The notes under the pieces were generated by a model. That model had not been told where the DNA came from. It ran no database searches and saw only the letters and a list, made by a program, of their open reading frames with translations. From contig NC_084892.1 of NCBI RefSeq assembly GCF_958979055.1, positions 4,543,501-4,607,500 of the forward strand: a stretch of DNA of 64,000 nucleotides. The letters are read 5' to 3'. Source of the DNA: Alnus glutinosa. Its lineage: Eukaryota; Streptophyta; Magnoliopsida; Fagales; Betulaceae. Position numbers and translations under genes: made by a program. Below, piece by piece: positions 1 to 10,780 of the stretch (positions are counted from its first letter, which is position 1; every line of letters starts with the position of its first letter).

Positions 1-1325
1 GGGCCCCTTTTTCTTTCTTGCTAGATTGATGGATTGTCTTCCTAGGCTCGCCTTATTCGCCGAACAATGTGGTGGTGTTAGATAGAAATCCCAACCTGCA
101 CTCTCTAAGGCTTGTTTGGTTGTTTACAAATTCTATGGAGACCATAAACTGAGATGGTTGCAGCATGTGGAGGGGTCCAAAAAGGTCCCACTAAACTAGG
201 ACCGGCATTGGGGCCATATTATACTCAACTTCCAGTTTTCCCAAACAGCCCTTTAAAGGTTTCTCAGCCAATACAACTAGTTAATTTGGTCATTACTAGG
301 GTTCTTTTCTTCTTCTTTTTTTTTTTTTGATGAATAGGGTTCTTTTCTTCGAGATAAAGTGTGTGTGAAACTGTAGACTTTATATGAGAGTTCCCCGAAC
401 ATGTTATATATGCAAATCTTTAATATCTTGTTTGCAAAGGCTGTCTCCAGTACATCTAAAAGCCATGCTTTAAAACCCTTGCATGCTTTTGAGCCAATGA
501 GTTGTGTTCTTAGAATTTTTTATGAAATACGTACAGTACTGACTTTCAAAGCAGAAATAAGAACAGTGAGTTTAAGTTAAGGTGGCCGGACATGGATGAT
601 GACTATAATTAGTCTTCTAAAGCAAGAGCCTTTTAGTTATTAAGGTTAAATACAATTTTACCAAAATGCCCATTAGGTTTTTAAAAGTGATAATTAAATT
701 TAGTTCACATGGTTTTTCACTTTCATCAAAATGATCCTTCCTTCTATCTATTGTAAAAAAAAAAACTAACAAAATTTGTTACGTGAGAAATATGTCTTGC
801 CATATATATATATATATATATATATATCTGTAAAAAAATGAAAAGAAAAATAAAAAATAGTGTCGGAGGGAAAAATCTCCTCGTTTTGCAGGTGGTGATG
901 AAATTCTCTAACAACCCACCCTTACCCTAGTAGAGATGGGTCGCAGGAAAACCCTACCCCACGGAGGTGGTCGAAGGGGTGGGGGAGTCAGAGATTTTTT
1001 CTTTCCCGTCATCCTTTAATTTTTAATTTTTAATTTTTTGCAAAAGATATACAGACTAATCATTTTTCTTAAAGGTAAAAATCAAATTTATCATCATTAA
1101 TAATCTAAAAAATATTTAATTTAAAATTAGAAATCATTTTTATAAAATTTATACTAAACCCTAATTAGTGAACGTAAACACATGTATAGAAATCCCTAGC
1201 TACTTGAAGAAAGAAACCAATTAGATCCTTCCTAGTTTTCCGAACCATTTCCCACCCAATCAAATCTAAAGCATCTTCATGTAAAGGAAAAGTCATTCAT
1301 TCATACAGTATAATAATATATATAT

Positions 1326-1402
<77 letters not shown>

Positions 1403-2494
1403 ATATACGTCCATTTGCCATTGGTAGGGTAATTTGGATGTTTAATGATTCCACATGATTTGACAAGACGAGTTGAGTGCATGTGAGGGATTATGATGTT
1501 GACGTTTGACATGACCTTTCAGGCCCCCCACCCATACCACAGAGAGACCCTTTCATACTTGAAAAAAAAAACGGCTAAAGAACCCGTACCATCAGTTAGA
1601 AACGGTCCCCATGGCCTTAACAGTTGACACCCCCCGCGGCAACTCTACACGTGTCAGCAACCCATGATCCCTCTACCAGTCCCTCTCTCTCTCTCTCTCT
1701 CTGTGTGATGGGATACATTCATTGCTAATTGCAGGCTTGTATCAGAGGTTCTGCTTTGAAAGATGGCAGGTTGTTTGTTGTGTAACTTGTGTTTATTGTG
1801 TATATGGGCACTGACTCCCACGTGCCCCTGACATACACACGCGCGCACACACAGCCAAGGGTGATAGGCATGGGACGCTTCATTAAAAACAGAGATAGAT
1901 CTCTCTCACACGTCCCTTCTATCAAAGTCTCTCTCATTCCTTTTGCCTTTCCTTCCTCTGCAATTGTCATTGATCCATCTTACTCTTTCTCCCTCAGTTT
2001 TGGTCTGTTCTTGTTCAGTGCCTTTAAGGACTCCACAGCGTTAACTGCAGTAAAGATCTAGCTACCATTGAGCTTTTTCTGTCAGACAGACATGTCCTCT
2101 TGCATGGGGCATTCTTGTCATCCTATCAACTTACTTTCTTTTTTTTTCTTTTTTCTTTTTTCTGAGCTAATCAAATTACATTTGTACTTCTTTTGTTCTT
2201 TTGAACTGTAAGATACAGCATGTTTTGGATTGTGTTCCGTTGTAAACTTATAATTTAGGCTCAAAAACAATTGCCTTGTAAAAAGCTTAAGACTCACTTA
2301 TACTTGGACATGGATGAAAGTGTTTCCTCTTAATTTCACTTGGTACAACATATATCGATTCAACTCTTTCGGATATATTGATAAGATTACAACTCTTATC
2401 AATATATGAACAGGATAGGATCTATTTTCGTTAATCCATGAACAGGATAGGATCTGGACTAAATGACTTATTCAGTAATTAAATAAAAAAATGG
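1..2494. other. Gene-free stretch with microsatellites
   Basis: I see no supportable gene here. The stretch is AT-rich with short poly-A and poly-T runs, a short TA repeat near 800-826, a long TA repeat at about 1315-1400 and a CT repeat near 1681-1702. Reading frames in it are short, low in complexity or made of the microsatellites themselves. A pyrimidine-rich segment at about 1900-2000 could be 5' leader sequence of an unseen gene, but nothing supports that. Confidence 0.6.
1315..1400. repeat. (TA)n microsatellite
   Basis: An almost pure TA dinucleotide run of about 80 bases, directly visible. Such runs are highly length-variable between individuals. Confidence 0.95.
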
Positions 2495-2566
2495 GCCATT
2501 TTAACTCAGTGGTAGAGTAACGCCATGGTAAGGCGTAAGTCATCGGTTCAAATCCGATAAGGGGCT
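2495..2566 (+). pseudogene. trnT-GGU: Plastid-derived tRNA-Thr (GGU) copy
   Basis: This 72-base stretch matches the plastid trnT-GGU as I know it: D-arm with GGTAGAG, anticodon loop reading GGT, and T-arm GGTTCAAATCC. The fourth base of the acceptor stem differs from the plastid gene and mispairs. The sequence that follows, to about 2925, resembles the plastid spacer downstream of trnT. It sits in nuclear repeat-rich DNA next to other plastid pieces, so it is most likely a nuclear copy of plastid DNA (NUPT). Plastid tRNA genes rarely carry the internal and upstream signals needed for nuclear expression, so I call it a pseudogene. Confidence 0.85.
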
Positions 2567-2940
2567 TTGGATTTTTTTATAAAACCCCAGCCATACCATA
2601 GTATTCTTTTACGACATCCATAACTGTTTAGTCAAAACAATAATTCATTTTGTTTTGATCCCTGTTCTAAAAAAGTCGAGACATTTCAAATTGTTTGTTG
2701 ACACGGACAAAATCAAGGTAAATTCTATTATATTATTAGAATAGAATTCGAAATTCTATTATTAGGATTCGAAGTGAAGTGAAACTGCAAGAGTTTTAGT
2801 ATAGAAGTCATCTATATATTCTATATATTAGAAATATGATTATAGTGGATGAATCTTGAAACGTAACATGTGCCGCAAATATTTATTGGTTCTACCTCCT
2901 ATTTTTTATGAAGAGAATGAATCCTTTTATTAAAGGATCA
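2567..2940 (+). other. Plastid-like spacer after trnT
   Basis: AT-rich sequence continuing from the trnT copy. Its first part resembles the plastid trnT-psbD spacer. It ends at an A-run (2941-2966) that separates it from plastid pieces of a different origin. I see no gene in it. Confidence 0.5.
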
Positions 2941-2967
2941 TAGAAAAAAAAAAAAAAAAAAAAAAAG

Positions 2968-3062
2968 GGTCCAAACCTCCTGCGGGAATGATTTGGAAGA
3001 TCCAAAACCAAAAATAGTGGTATTTGCTAGCAACAACATAATGGAGACAGTTAATCAATATA
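2968..3062 (+). pseudogene. ycf2: Fragment of plastid ycf2, middle part (NUPT)
   Basis: The plus strand encodes, across a frame change, [20 protein letters not shown], a stretch I recognise from the middle of the plastid Ycf2 protein. About 30 codons are present. It is directly followed by an N-terminal ycf2 piece in the opposite orientation, so the order is not that of any plastid genome and the block is a rearranged nuclear insertion. Confidence 0.75.
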
Positions 3063-3160
3063 GATTGATCTGAAAGTTCTTGATGGAAAAAAATGTGAAT
3101 GAAAGATCCCACTAAATTGAATTGGGTCCATGAATCTAAGAAATAGTGAGAATTCTTGAT
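3063..3160 (-). pseudogene. ycf2: Fragment of plastid ycf2, N-terminal part (NUPT)
   Basis: On the minus strand this reads [13 protein letters not shown] and then [11 protein letters not shown], which I recognise as the first 40 or so residues of Ycf2 (just after the start of the protein). It is inverted relative to the neighbouring middle and C-terminal ycf2 pieces. About 30 codons survive without the start codon region. Confidence 0.8.
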
Positions 3161-3262
3161 CTGGTACGGGATTATTTGGACTACAAAATCAAACCAGATT
3201 ATAGAGCAAGATTTGATAAGTAACGGTCAACAAATTGGAATTCATTTATCAACAGATTTTTT
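3161..3262 (+). other. Unassigned piece inside the plastid-derived block
   Basis: About 100 bases between two recognised ycf2 pieces. It is probably plastid DNA too, because it lies between plastid pieces and has the same AT-rich look, but I could not assign it to a plastid gene on either strand. Confidence 0.35.
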
Positions 3263-3363
3263 TCAGTTCTTGCAAAGTAGAACCGTGCAGTACCAGACAA
3301 GAGATAGATCTTCCAAAGAACAAGGCTTTTTTCTAATAAGCCAATTCATTTGGGACCCTGCAA
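3263..3363 (+). pseudogene. ycf2: Fragment of plastid ycf2, C-terminal part (NUPT)
   Basis: The plus strand reads [20 protein letters not shown] and continues to ISQFIWDPA, which matches the C-terminal region of plastid Ycf2. The match stops abruptly at the last of these residues, where rrn23 sequence begins. Confidence 0.8.
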
Positions 3364-3537
3364 TGAAGCTTGGGTGAAACTAAGTAGAGGTCCGAACCGA
3401 CTGATGTTGAAGAATCAGCGGATGAGTTGTGTTTAGGGGTGAAATGCCACTCGAACCCAGAGCTAGCTGGTTCTTCCCGAAATGCGTTGAGGCGCAGCAG
3501 TTGACTGGACATCTAGGGGTAAAGCACTGTTTCGGTG
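3364..3537 (+). pseudogene. rrn23: Fragment of plastid 23S rRNA gene (NUPT)
   Basis: About 170 bases match the internal part of plastid/bacterial-type 23S rRNA: the GAAGCTTGGGTGAAAC start, GAGGTCCGAACCGACTGATG, the AGAGCTAGCTGGTTCT segment, and TGACTGGACATCTAGGGGTA. A few bases differ from the plastid gene. The piece has no ends of the mature rRNA and cannot be a functional gene. It joins ycf2 sequence without spacer, a junction that does not exist in plastid genomes. Confidence 0.9.
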
Positions 3538-3599
3538 TAAGTTGAGTTTGATCGAAGTCCACTCTTATCAGTTTGTTTGATGTTTGATGAAGTCTCCTT

Positions 3600-4388
3600 A
3601 TTTGATGTGGTTTGAATTTGAGATGAATTATGATCCAATATGCCACCTAAGTTCAGCGGGAGGCATCGCATGTTGAGCTTGTCACGTGTGCCAATCAAGA
3701 AATTTGTAATGAAACTAAAGGCTTTGTAAAAATATTTGCAATTTGATCTTTGCTAGAGAGAAAACAAACTTTTAACATCCGAGGTGCAACCTTTTCATGC
3801 ACGAAATGAAAATCAATTTCAATATGTTTTGCTCTTGTGTGAAAGGTGGGATTTACAGCTAGATAGGTGGCGCCAATATATTAGTATCACACCAAAGGAC
3901 TAGCGGTGGTGAAATAAAAATACCTAATTCACGAAGTAATGATTGAAGCCACATAATTGTTGTTGTATTTGCAAGTGATTTATACTCTACCTCAGTTCTA
4001 GAACAAGCAACAGTTGGTTGTTTTTGAGACCTCGAGAATATTAAATTAAGTCGTAGGAAAATACAACAACCATCAATGGAGTGTCTATGATCTGGACAAC
4101 CGGCCCAATTAGAGTTAGAGAAGGCTTGGAAAGTAAGGGAATTGGACTCGCATAGGAAAAGCCCAAAAGAAATTATCTCTTTTAAGTAATGAAGAATATT
4201 GTATTTTACAGCTTACCAATGCAGAACAGTTGGACGATGCATGAATTGAGAAGCCTTGTTGACAGAATAAGCAATGTCAGGATAAGTGCGAAAAATGTAC
4301 TATAAGGCCCCAACCGCACTGCGATAAATAGATGGATCATCAATTAGGTCACCTGAATGAAGTGAGGGTGTACCAGTTTAGCCTCAGT
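3600..4388 (-). mobile_element. Ty1/copia retroelement fossil (RNase H end)
   Basis: On the minus strand the sequence encodes pieces typical of the end of Copia polyproteins: a DWAGCPD-type motif (GCPDHRHSIDG), the ACSRTEVEYKSLA RNase H segment, CDTN and the [14 protein letters not shown] region. It is an old, broken fragment covering only the C-terminal part of pol, with several breaks. No LTR is recognised beside it. It lies between plastid-derived DNA and a Cassandra element. Confidence 0.8.
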
Positions 4389-4910
4389 TGTGACGTTCCA
4401 CATTGCCAGGGTATGTGAATGAGTATATGCTGATATGTATATTTACACAATTCTTGACACAATGCGTTTTAAAGTCTTGAGGCCATGAACCTATCAAAAA
4501 TTCACAGTTAAGCATGCTTCTGCGAGAATAGTATTAGGATGAGTGATCTCCTGGGAGGTCTGGTTCGGAGGAGCCAAAAGCGGACAATATTGTATCGTTG
4601 GAAGTGGGACATTACAAATGATATTAGAGTCATTGTCTAGCCTGAGATGGAGAAAGTGTGTACAATCCCATAAGGGTTGCCAGTGGGGACACTAAGTCCC
4701 AAGATATGGGAATGAGTATATGCTAATATGCATATTCGCACACTTCTTGACACAACACATTTTAAACTTGTGATGACCATGAACCTATCAGAACTACGTA
4801 ATTAAGCGTGCTTATACGAGAGTCATACCAGGATGGGTGACCTCCTGGGAAGTGTAGTTCGAGAGAGCCAAAAGCAAACAATATTGTGTTGTTGAGGGTG
4901 GGTCGTTACA
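4389..4910 (+). mobile_element. Cassandra TRIM element with 5S-like LTRs
   Basis: Two copies (about 4389-4616 and 4690-4910) share a sequence that contains a 5S rRNA-like core: AACCTATCA, AGTTAAGC, GCGAGA and GGATGGGTGACCTCCTGGGA. The 5S core carries the internal pol III promoter region of 5S genes. This is the diagnostic trait of Cassandra, a plant terminal-repeat retrotransposon in miniature. The short interior begins with a degraded methionine-tRNA-type primer site. The element is old; its two LTRs differ clearly. It has no coding capacity, as is normal for the family. Confidence 0.9.
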
Positions 4911-4939
4911 TAGTGCAAAGAGATGATAATAAACCATTG

Positions 4940-5190
4940 ATTGCCCAAAAGAGTGACATGATCAACAACTTTGTAGGAAGTGAGGGAGCTCTCAACGGCC
5001 TCCTTGCGGCCAGTTCCGGTCTTGAACTCGACAAGGTACCTGTGGTAATCGCCCTTCATCTTGAGGTAGAAGAACTCGAAGTCAGCAGAGGAGACGAAGG
5101 GGATGAGGAGCTTGAGGAGAGCTCCAACACGATCTTGGACTAGTAGCGCGGATCGTGGCCTCGTGGTCCTCATTGTCGTAGCTGTCCTCC
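4940..5190 (-). pseudogene. 14-3-3 protein pseudogene fragment
   Basis: The minus strand encodes [19 protein letters not shown], a hallmark stretch of 14-3-3 phosphopeptide-binding proteins, followed by [13 protein letters not shown]. Upstream, in another frame, it has a [12 protein letters not shown] segment resembling the QKEESRGNEDHV region that precedes it in plant 14-3-3s. Only about 80 codons of a roughly 250-codon gene are present, in at least two frames, with no intron in the stretch. It is therefore a broken gene fragment, possibly retroposed. It lies directly next to the Cassandra element. Confidence 0.85.
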
Positions 5191-5269
5191 TTTTGCATTG
5201 GTGGAGAGAGAGAGGGAGAGAGAGAGAGGAGAAGAAGAAGAAAGTGATTTGTTAAGGTGAGCGCGCAAC

Positions 5270-6980
5270 ATGTTTTTACCCTAGTAGTCCTGGCTTTTTT
5301 TAACTAAACACTAGAAATTCTAGGTTTCTTGGAGGAAGTTTACTCTAGGGTTGCTAGGGTTTTTTAACTAAATGTCAAGAATTCTAAAGTTACTGGCGTT
5401 TTATATATAAATGCGGGGAATTCTAGGGCATATTTTTGGCATTTACCAAAAACACTCAGAATTTTTTAAAATTTATGGCATTTTCTTCGTTACAACAAGA
5501 ATTAACTGGCACTTAAAAAAAAAAAAAAAAAAGGCCAAGAGTGTTGTACCAAAAAGGGTGCAAACCCAAGTATAGGCTTTTGCAAATAATAATTCTCGAT
5601 AAGTACGAGGTCGATTCACAAGGAATGGTAGAGACTAAGTAAAATTCTTATTATTGTGCAGAAAAGTAAATTAAATTGATTTTTTCACTAAAAAAAAGTG
5701 GAGCAATGGAGGGATTATGAATTAAAATAAAATTGACTAAACTAAATTAATAAAAAGAAAAAAATTAAAAGAAAACACTAAGGCTTCAAGGATCCACCTA
5801 GCAATTTATTACATATTCTTGGGACATACTAGGTAGAGAATCAACTCTCCTAATTGGAAAATAAAACAATTAAGTATAAGGTAAATATAAAATAAATTAA
5901 ACATGGGTTGGTTGAGAATTTGATTTCAAAAACATGACACAATAAACTAAGTAAACTTGTCTAAAATCGAACAAAATAAATATTTGATATAAACAAAAAT
6001 CATAATGAATCAAAATAAACTTGTCTCATTAAATTACTCTCAAATAAAAAAACTCTCCAACATTTAATCATTAATTTATGAAGAACAAATAACATAGTCT
6101 CAAAAACACATAATAAAAATATTAGGCTTCACCCCTAGCCTTAGCTAGAGATTTAGCCACTCTTGTTTATAAAAATAAAAATAACAAATAACAAAACCAG
6201 TTGAAAGTCTCCAGGACTGCCGAATTCTCCACACTCGCCCCCACCTTTCTTCCCCTTTTACAAAAGCAAAGCATGATATATATAGAGTGTATGACCTAGG
6301 GCTTCGATGCTCTATTGTTAATGAAAGAATCGGTGACCTCTTCTTAAGGAAATAATGTACGTGTCTCTTGGTGCTGCCCTTTCCAATTTTGCTCCTTCAA
6401 AAAAATTTGTCTTCACTTCTCATGTTGTTGCAAGTATTTGGAAAGAATCTTGACTCAGTGCTGCTGCCTTTTTTTATTATTATTATTTGGAAATAATCGG
6501 CGCATGCACATTTGGAGAATTAAAAAATCTTCTAACAAAATATCCTCTGTAGCACATCTTTCTTCCTATTTCAGGATATATCTTACTTGAGAAAAACGTG
6601 GCACCAATCTTGGAGGGAATTACGAATTTTGCTTCTCAATTCCTTGCACTGCACTTGCTGCTTTATTTCCTTCTTAAGGCCTGCAAATTAGTCTTCAGCT
6701 TAAACAAAATATCCTCTCGAAATTTACTCCTCTTATTTCACAAAAAAATCCAATTCATTGCATTGATTTCAATTTAAACTCATATTTAATAATTAAACAA
6801 TATTCCACAATTAAATAAAAAAAAATACAAGAATTAAAATAAAATATAATATGATAATGCTTATTTTAATAGAGAAAATATACATTTTTAAGCTATTATC
6901 AAAGAGACATAACTTTAGTGGCGTTTATGGAAAACACAAAAACAAATTAAATGCCAGGAATCATCATGTTTTTTGTAGTG
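5270..6980 (-). mobile_element. CACTA-like non-autonomous remnant, split by a solo LTR
   Basis: The right edge on the minus strand reads CACTACAAAAAACATGATG, a CACTA-type terminal start. Both flanks of the inserted solo LTR contain repeated 'AATGCCAGAATT'-like subterminal sequence, as at 5385-5480 and 6915-6965. No transposase is seen and the left end is not clear. Assignment to CACTA rests on the one recognisable end and the subterminal repeats. Confidence 0.45.
5542..6901 (-). mobile_element. Solo LTR, same family as the 7953-15875 element
   Basis: The ends TGTTG...ATTATCA and internal blocks (the 'gcaaacccaagt' end, a polyadenine-rich middle, the 'aagctattatca' end) match the LTRs at 7953-9156 and 14674-15875, at clearly lower identity. 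The 5-base target duplication AAGAG is perfect on both sides (5537-5541 and 6902-6906). It is therefore a complete solo LTR, older than the neighbouring full element. Confidence 0.85.
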
Positions 6981-7952
6981 GCATTTGCTGACATGACATG
7001 AACATTGGGTGGTGACATGTCAAATGAGACACACATGACACTTGACAAACTATTAATAGATGGCACATGACAAACTAGTGGCAGGATAACCTATTTTGAA
7101 ATCTGAGTAAAATTAAAGGATCTTATTTTTGAAAATAAAAACCTAATGATTAAATTCAAATTAGATGAAAACTTAAGGGCTAAATATAATTTTTTATTTT
7201 TTTATTTTATAAGCAATACAAGGATAGCGAAAGATGCTACAAAGTAGAGTTTAGATAAATATTTTTTTTAAAAAATAAAAAATCTACAAAAACAAAGAAG
7301 AACTAGCTATAAATACAACCAAACAAGAGTTGTGCGCAGCCCATTTGGCTGCAAAGCTTGGAAGCTTTTAAATTAATCTTAATTATCCAAAGGGACGTGT
7401 TTGTCTGGCAGCAGCACATACAGGTACTATATATTGATGACAAGAAATGATGATGCTTAATTTTGGTTAATCTATGTTGGGTTCCAGATTGAGTTCAAAT
7501 AAGGAAGCTGTAGTATCACACGTACAAGAAAGTCTTCATGTTATATATACTACAAATCACACAAAAACAGACCCTTTTGAAAAGAAATTCTTCCTGAATC
7601 TTTGGCTTTAAGTTGGAACACTCATTTTTAAGCGAACAGATACTTCAATTATAATAACATAAATGTCAATTCCTTCCAAAAGCAATTCTCCCAAATTCAT
7701 ATAACTCGACAATACTTCCTTTTGCTTTCATATAGTACCCAATAAAGCACTGAAGATTAAAACAAAGTCTTCGATCCAACAAAGTAAATCAATAATTGGG
7801 ACAATCTCTTCTTTGGTGTCCCACTTAAGATGGGAGGCGAATCTGCTCACATGCTAGCAAAGCTTGTACGCTCTCTCTGTAGAAGAAGAATAGAGTATGC
7901 CTTTCAAGGTGTTAATGATATTGTAATTGATGAACGTTGTGTTCAAGATTTT
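6981..7952. other. Gene-free stretch
   Basis: AT-rich intergenic DNA between two retroelement insertions. I see no coding signal, RNA gene or recognised repeat. Confidence 0.55.
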
Positions 7953-9156
7953 TGTTGACAACTTAAGTGTGCGAACCCAAGTGCAGGTTGTCGCGAAGTA
8001 GTAATTCTCGGAAGTCGAGTGTCGAACCACAGGGATTTGGGAAACAAAGAACACTAAAAAAATAAAATTAAGAAAAATTTATGATAGATGATTTAGTTGA
8101 ATGATGCAAATAAAATATATAATGAAAATAACAATTAAAAGGGATCGCTAAGGCATTGGGGTTTTGCTTTTAACAAAATTATAATATTTATTTCGCAACT
8201 CATGTGATAATCGAAGAATAGATCAGTGAATACCAAGAGAAAATATCATCGAAAGATTAATCTTAAAATTGATTGATTTTACTACGCAAAATTGGTTATT
8301 TGATTCGCAGGGAATTCAAAGCATTCACTGTACCCGTATTTAACAATGAATCAAGGAATTTTGCAAAACAAAAACATTTTCCTAAGAATAAATCATGCAA
8401 TCAATTAAAAAGATGTTACATTAAAAACCATAAAAGAGTTGAAAAATAAATACTACAATCTTATTAAAAGTTTCACCCTTAACCTCAGCTAGAAATTTAG
8501 CTAGACATGATTATGTAAATAAATTTCATCGTTAAAATCATAAACATCGTGCTAGCAAAATAAAATAACTGAGAAGAAAATAAAAATAAATCTTGAACCG
8601 TCGTCCCTGTCTTCTTTGATCTTGAGCTGAACGTCTTCTTCTTTTTTTCTGCAATTTTCTAGCCCCCTTGTTTGTTGCCGTGTTGCTTCTCTTATAAAGA
8701 TAAGAGTCATTCTTCTTTTGGGATTCGTACTACTATAAGAATCTCAGTCTTCTCTTTGTTTCATGTCTCTCTCTTACACTTGAAATAAAACTCTGCTTCT
8801 TTTTATAAGAGCCAAAGACACATTTTTCTTCTTGGTTTTGTCATGTAGTAGTATTAGAATGTTTATCCAATTCGTGGGTCCAGCAGTTTGATTTCACCTC
8901 TTCTTGTTTTACACATTGGACTCTATCTTGGGCATAGGATAGACTTCTTCTTTTGACCCACATCTTGGCTTTTATTCTTTGATTTCTTTTGTAATTCCTA
9001 CATAACACAATTTTTTGCATTAATATATCATTTAATCTTAATATTAATATTTGAACAATATTCCACAATTAAATATAAAATGCAAGAATTAAATTATAAT
9101 AAAGTATGATAATACTTATTTTAATAGGAAAAATAAGCACTTTTAAGCTATTATCA
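7953..9156 (-). repeat. 3' LTR of the gag-protease element
   Basis: About 1204 bases, matching 14674-15875. The outer end is fixed by the ATTTT target duplication and the inner end by the polypurine tract. On the minus strand it runs TGATAATAGC...TTGTCAACA. Confidence 0.9.
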
Positions 9157-10118
9157 CACCCCCCAACCAGCCTATTGCTAGTCCCTAGCAATTCAAGCGA
9201 CTTAAAACACAAACTAAAATAGACTCAAGAAAAGAATAATTTTTTTCTTCTTTTGTTTTTTTTAAATGTAGAGAAAAAAAATATTAAAATAAAAGTTCTA
9301 ACTACACCACTTTCGCTGGCATTTTCGATTACTTTTAGCGAATGCAACAAGCCTTTAAACCCCTAAGTGTCCATATTGGACGAGTTATAGTCTCGTGAGG
9401 GCTTACCAGAAGCGATACCCACAAACGCTATATTATTTCCAACCACCTGCTCAGTCTTGACTTCAAATTAAATAAATGCCAAACTATGTTATCCGTGGGA
9501 GTGGAGTAGCACAAAATATAGTTCTTATTCATTAACAAGCTTAGAAGCACAAACTTCATTTTCACAAGTTTAGGACATCCAAAATAGGTCACATCACCTA
9601 TAATTGGTTACTGAAACGCCACAAGTCCTCTTTTAGTGTAAAGTGAATTATCACACAATCATGGAGCTTCAAAGTAATTCCTATATACATGATTCAATAC
9701 TCCAAAATTCATTGGAATCTCCATTAGATGAAACAACCAAGGCAGAAATTAAGCTACTTTTTCTATTTTTTTTTTCTCTCTCTCTCTCTCTTTTTATTTT
9801 TATTTTTTATTTTTACCATGTGTGGACTGTGCAATGCTTAGCTCCTTTAAGTTTTCTAATTGACCCATGTATCGAGCTTTAGACCAATGATTCCCAAGCT
9901 TGAGGGCTTGAGAGCATTAGGTGTAGAAACACCCCTACGGGTTTACTAACTCAAGTCAAAAAGACTACGAAGCTAAACTAGCCACAACATGACATCAACC
10001 ACTCCAAACTTCTCACCTTTTGACGTGAACACTCTCTACTTACTGAGGCAAGAGACTCGGTTACTCAGCAAAAAACTCAAAGTGGTCAATAACTCTTTTC
10101 TTTTTTCTTTTTTTTCCT

Positions 10119-10122
<4 letters not shown>

Positions 10123-10185
<63 letters not shown>
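10123..10185. repeat. (AT)n microsatellite
   Basis: An uninterrupted AT dinucleotide run inside the 3' untranslated part of the retroelement. Confidence 0.95.
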
Positions 10186-10187
<2 letters not shown>

Positions 10188-10666
10188 TGCCAAGGTTGTC
10201 TCTCATCCAATGAATCAACCAAATAAACTTAAGATATAAAAAAAAAATGCATATTTGGTTTCACAATTCATACCCCACGACTATATGCTAGTGTGCTTGT
10301 GCTAAGTTCAAAGTGAAACGAGTGAAGTATTCAGTAGCTAAAAATAAGCAGCAAAATTCAAATTTCCTAGTCCTGTAATCATGTATTCGTGAATTTAAGC
10401 TTGCCAATGAACTTCGAATCAAAATTAAGGTTCCACAACACTCTAAAAAATGACTTACTCAGGTATTCAAGTTTAACATAACCATTAAAGAAGTCAAGAC
10501 ATCATTGCAATTTTTTTTTTTTTTTCAATCACTGTCGACTCCTCCCCCCAACCTAAAACTTATATTGCCCTCAATGTAACCAAAGGAACCACAAAGTATG
10601 GGTTAAGAAGAGTACCTTGAGGTGACAAGTAAAGACACTTTATTATCTGCAAAATAGGTTAGAAAA

Positions 10667-10702
<36 letters not shown>

Positions 10703-10780
10703 CAAAAGCAAAAACAAAAATAAAAACAAAAACAAAAACACAACCTAAACTAACACTACTACTACAATTTCCAATCACAT

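Noticed and set aside
3156-3377. 73-residue plus-strand frame as a new gene
   Set aside because: Its C-terminal half is plastid Ycf2 sequence and it spans a junction between plastid pieces.
4389-4910. Two 5S rRNA genes
   Set aside because: The 5S-like cores are degenerate and embedded in direct repeats with Cassandra LTR sequence; they are parts of the TRIM element.
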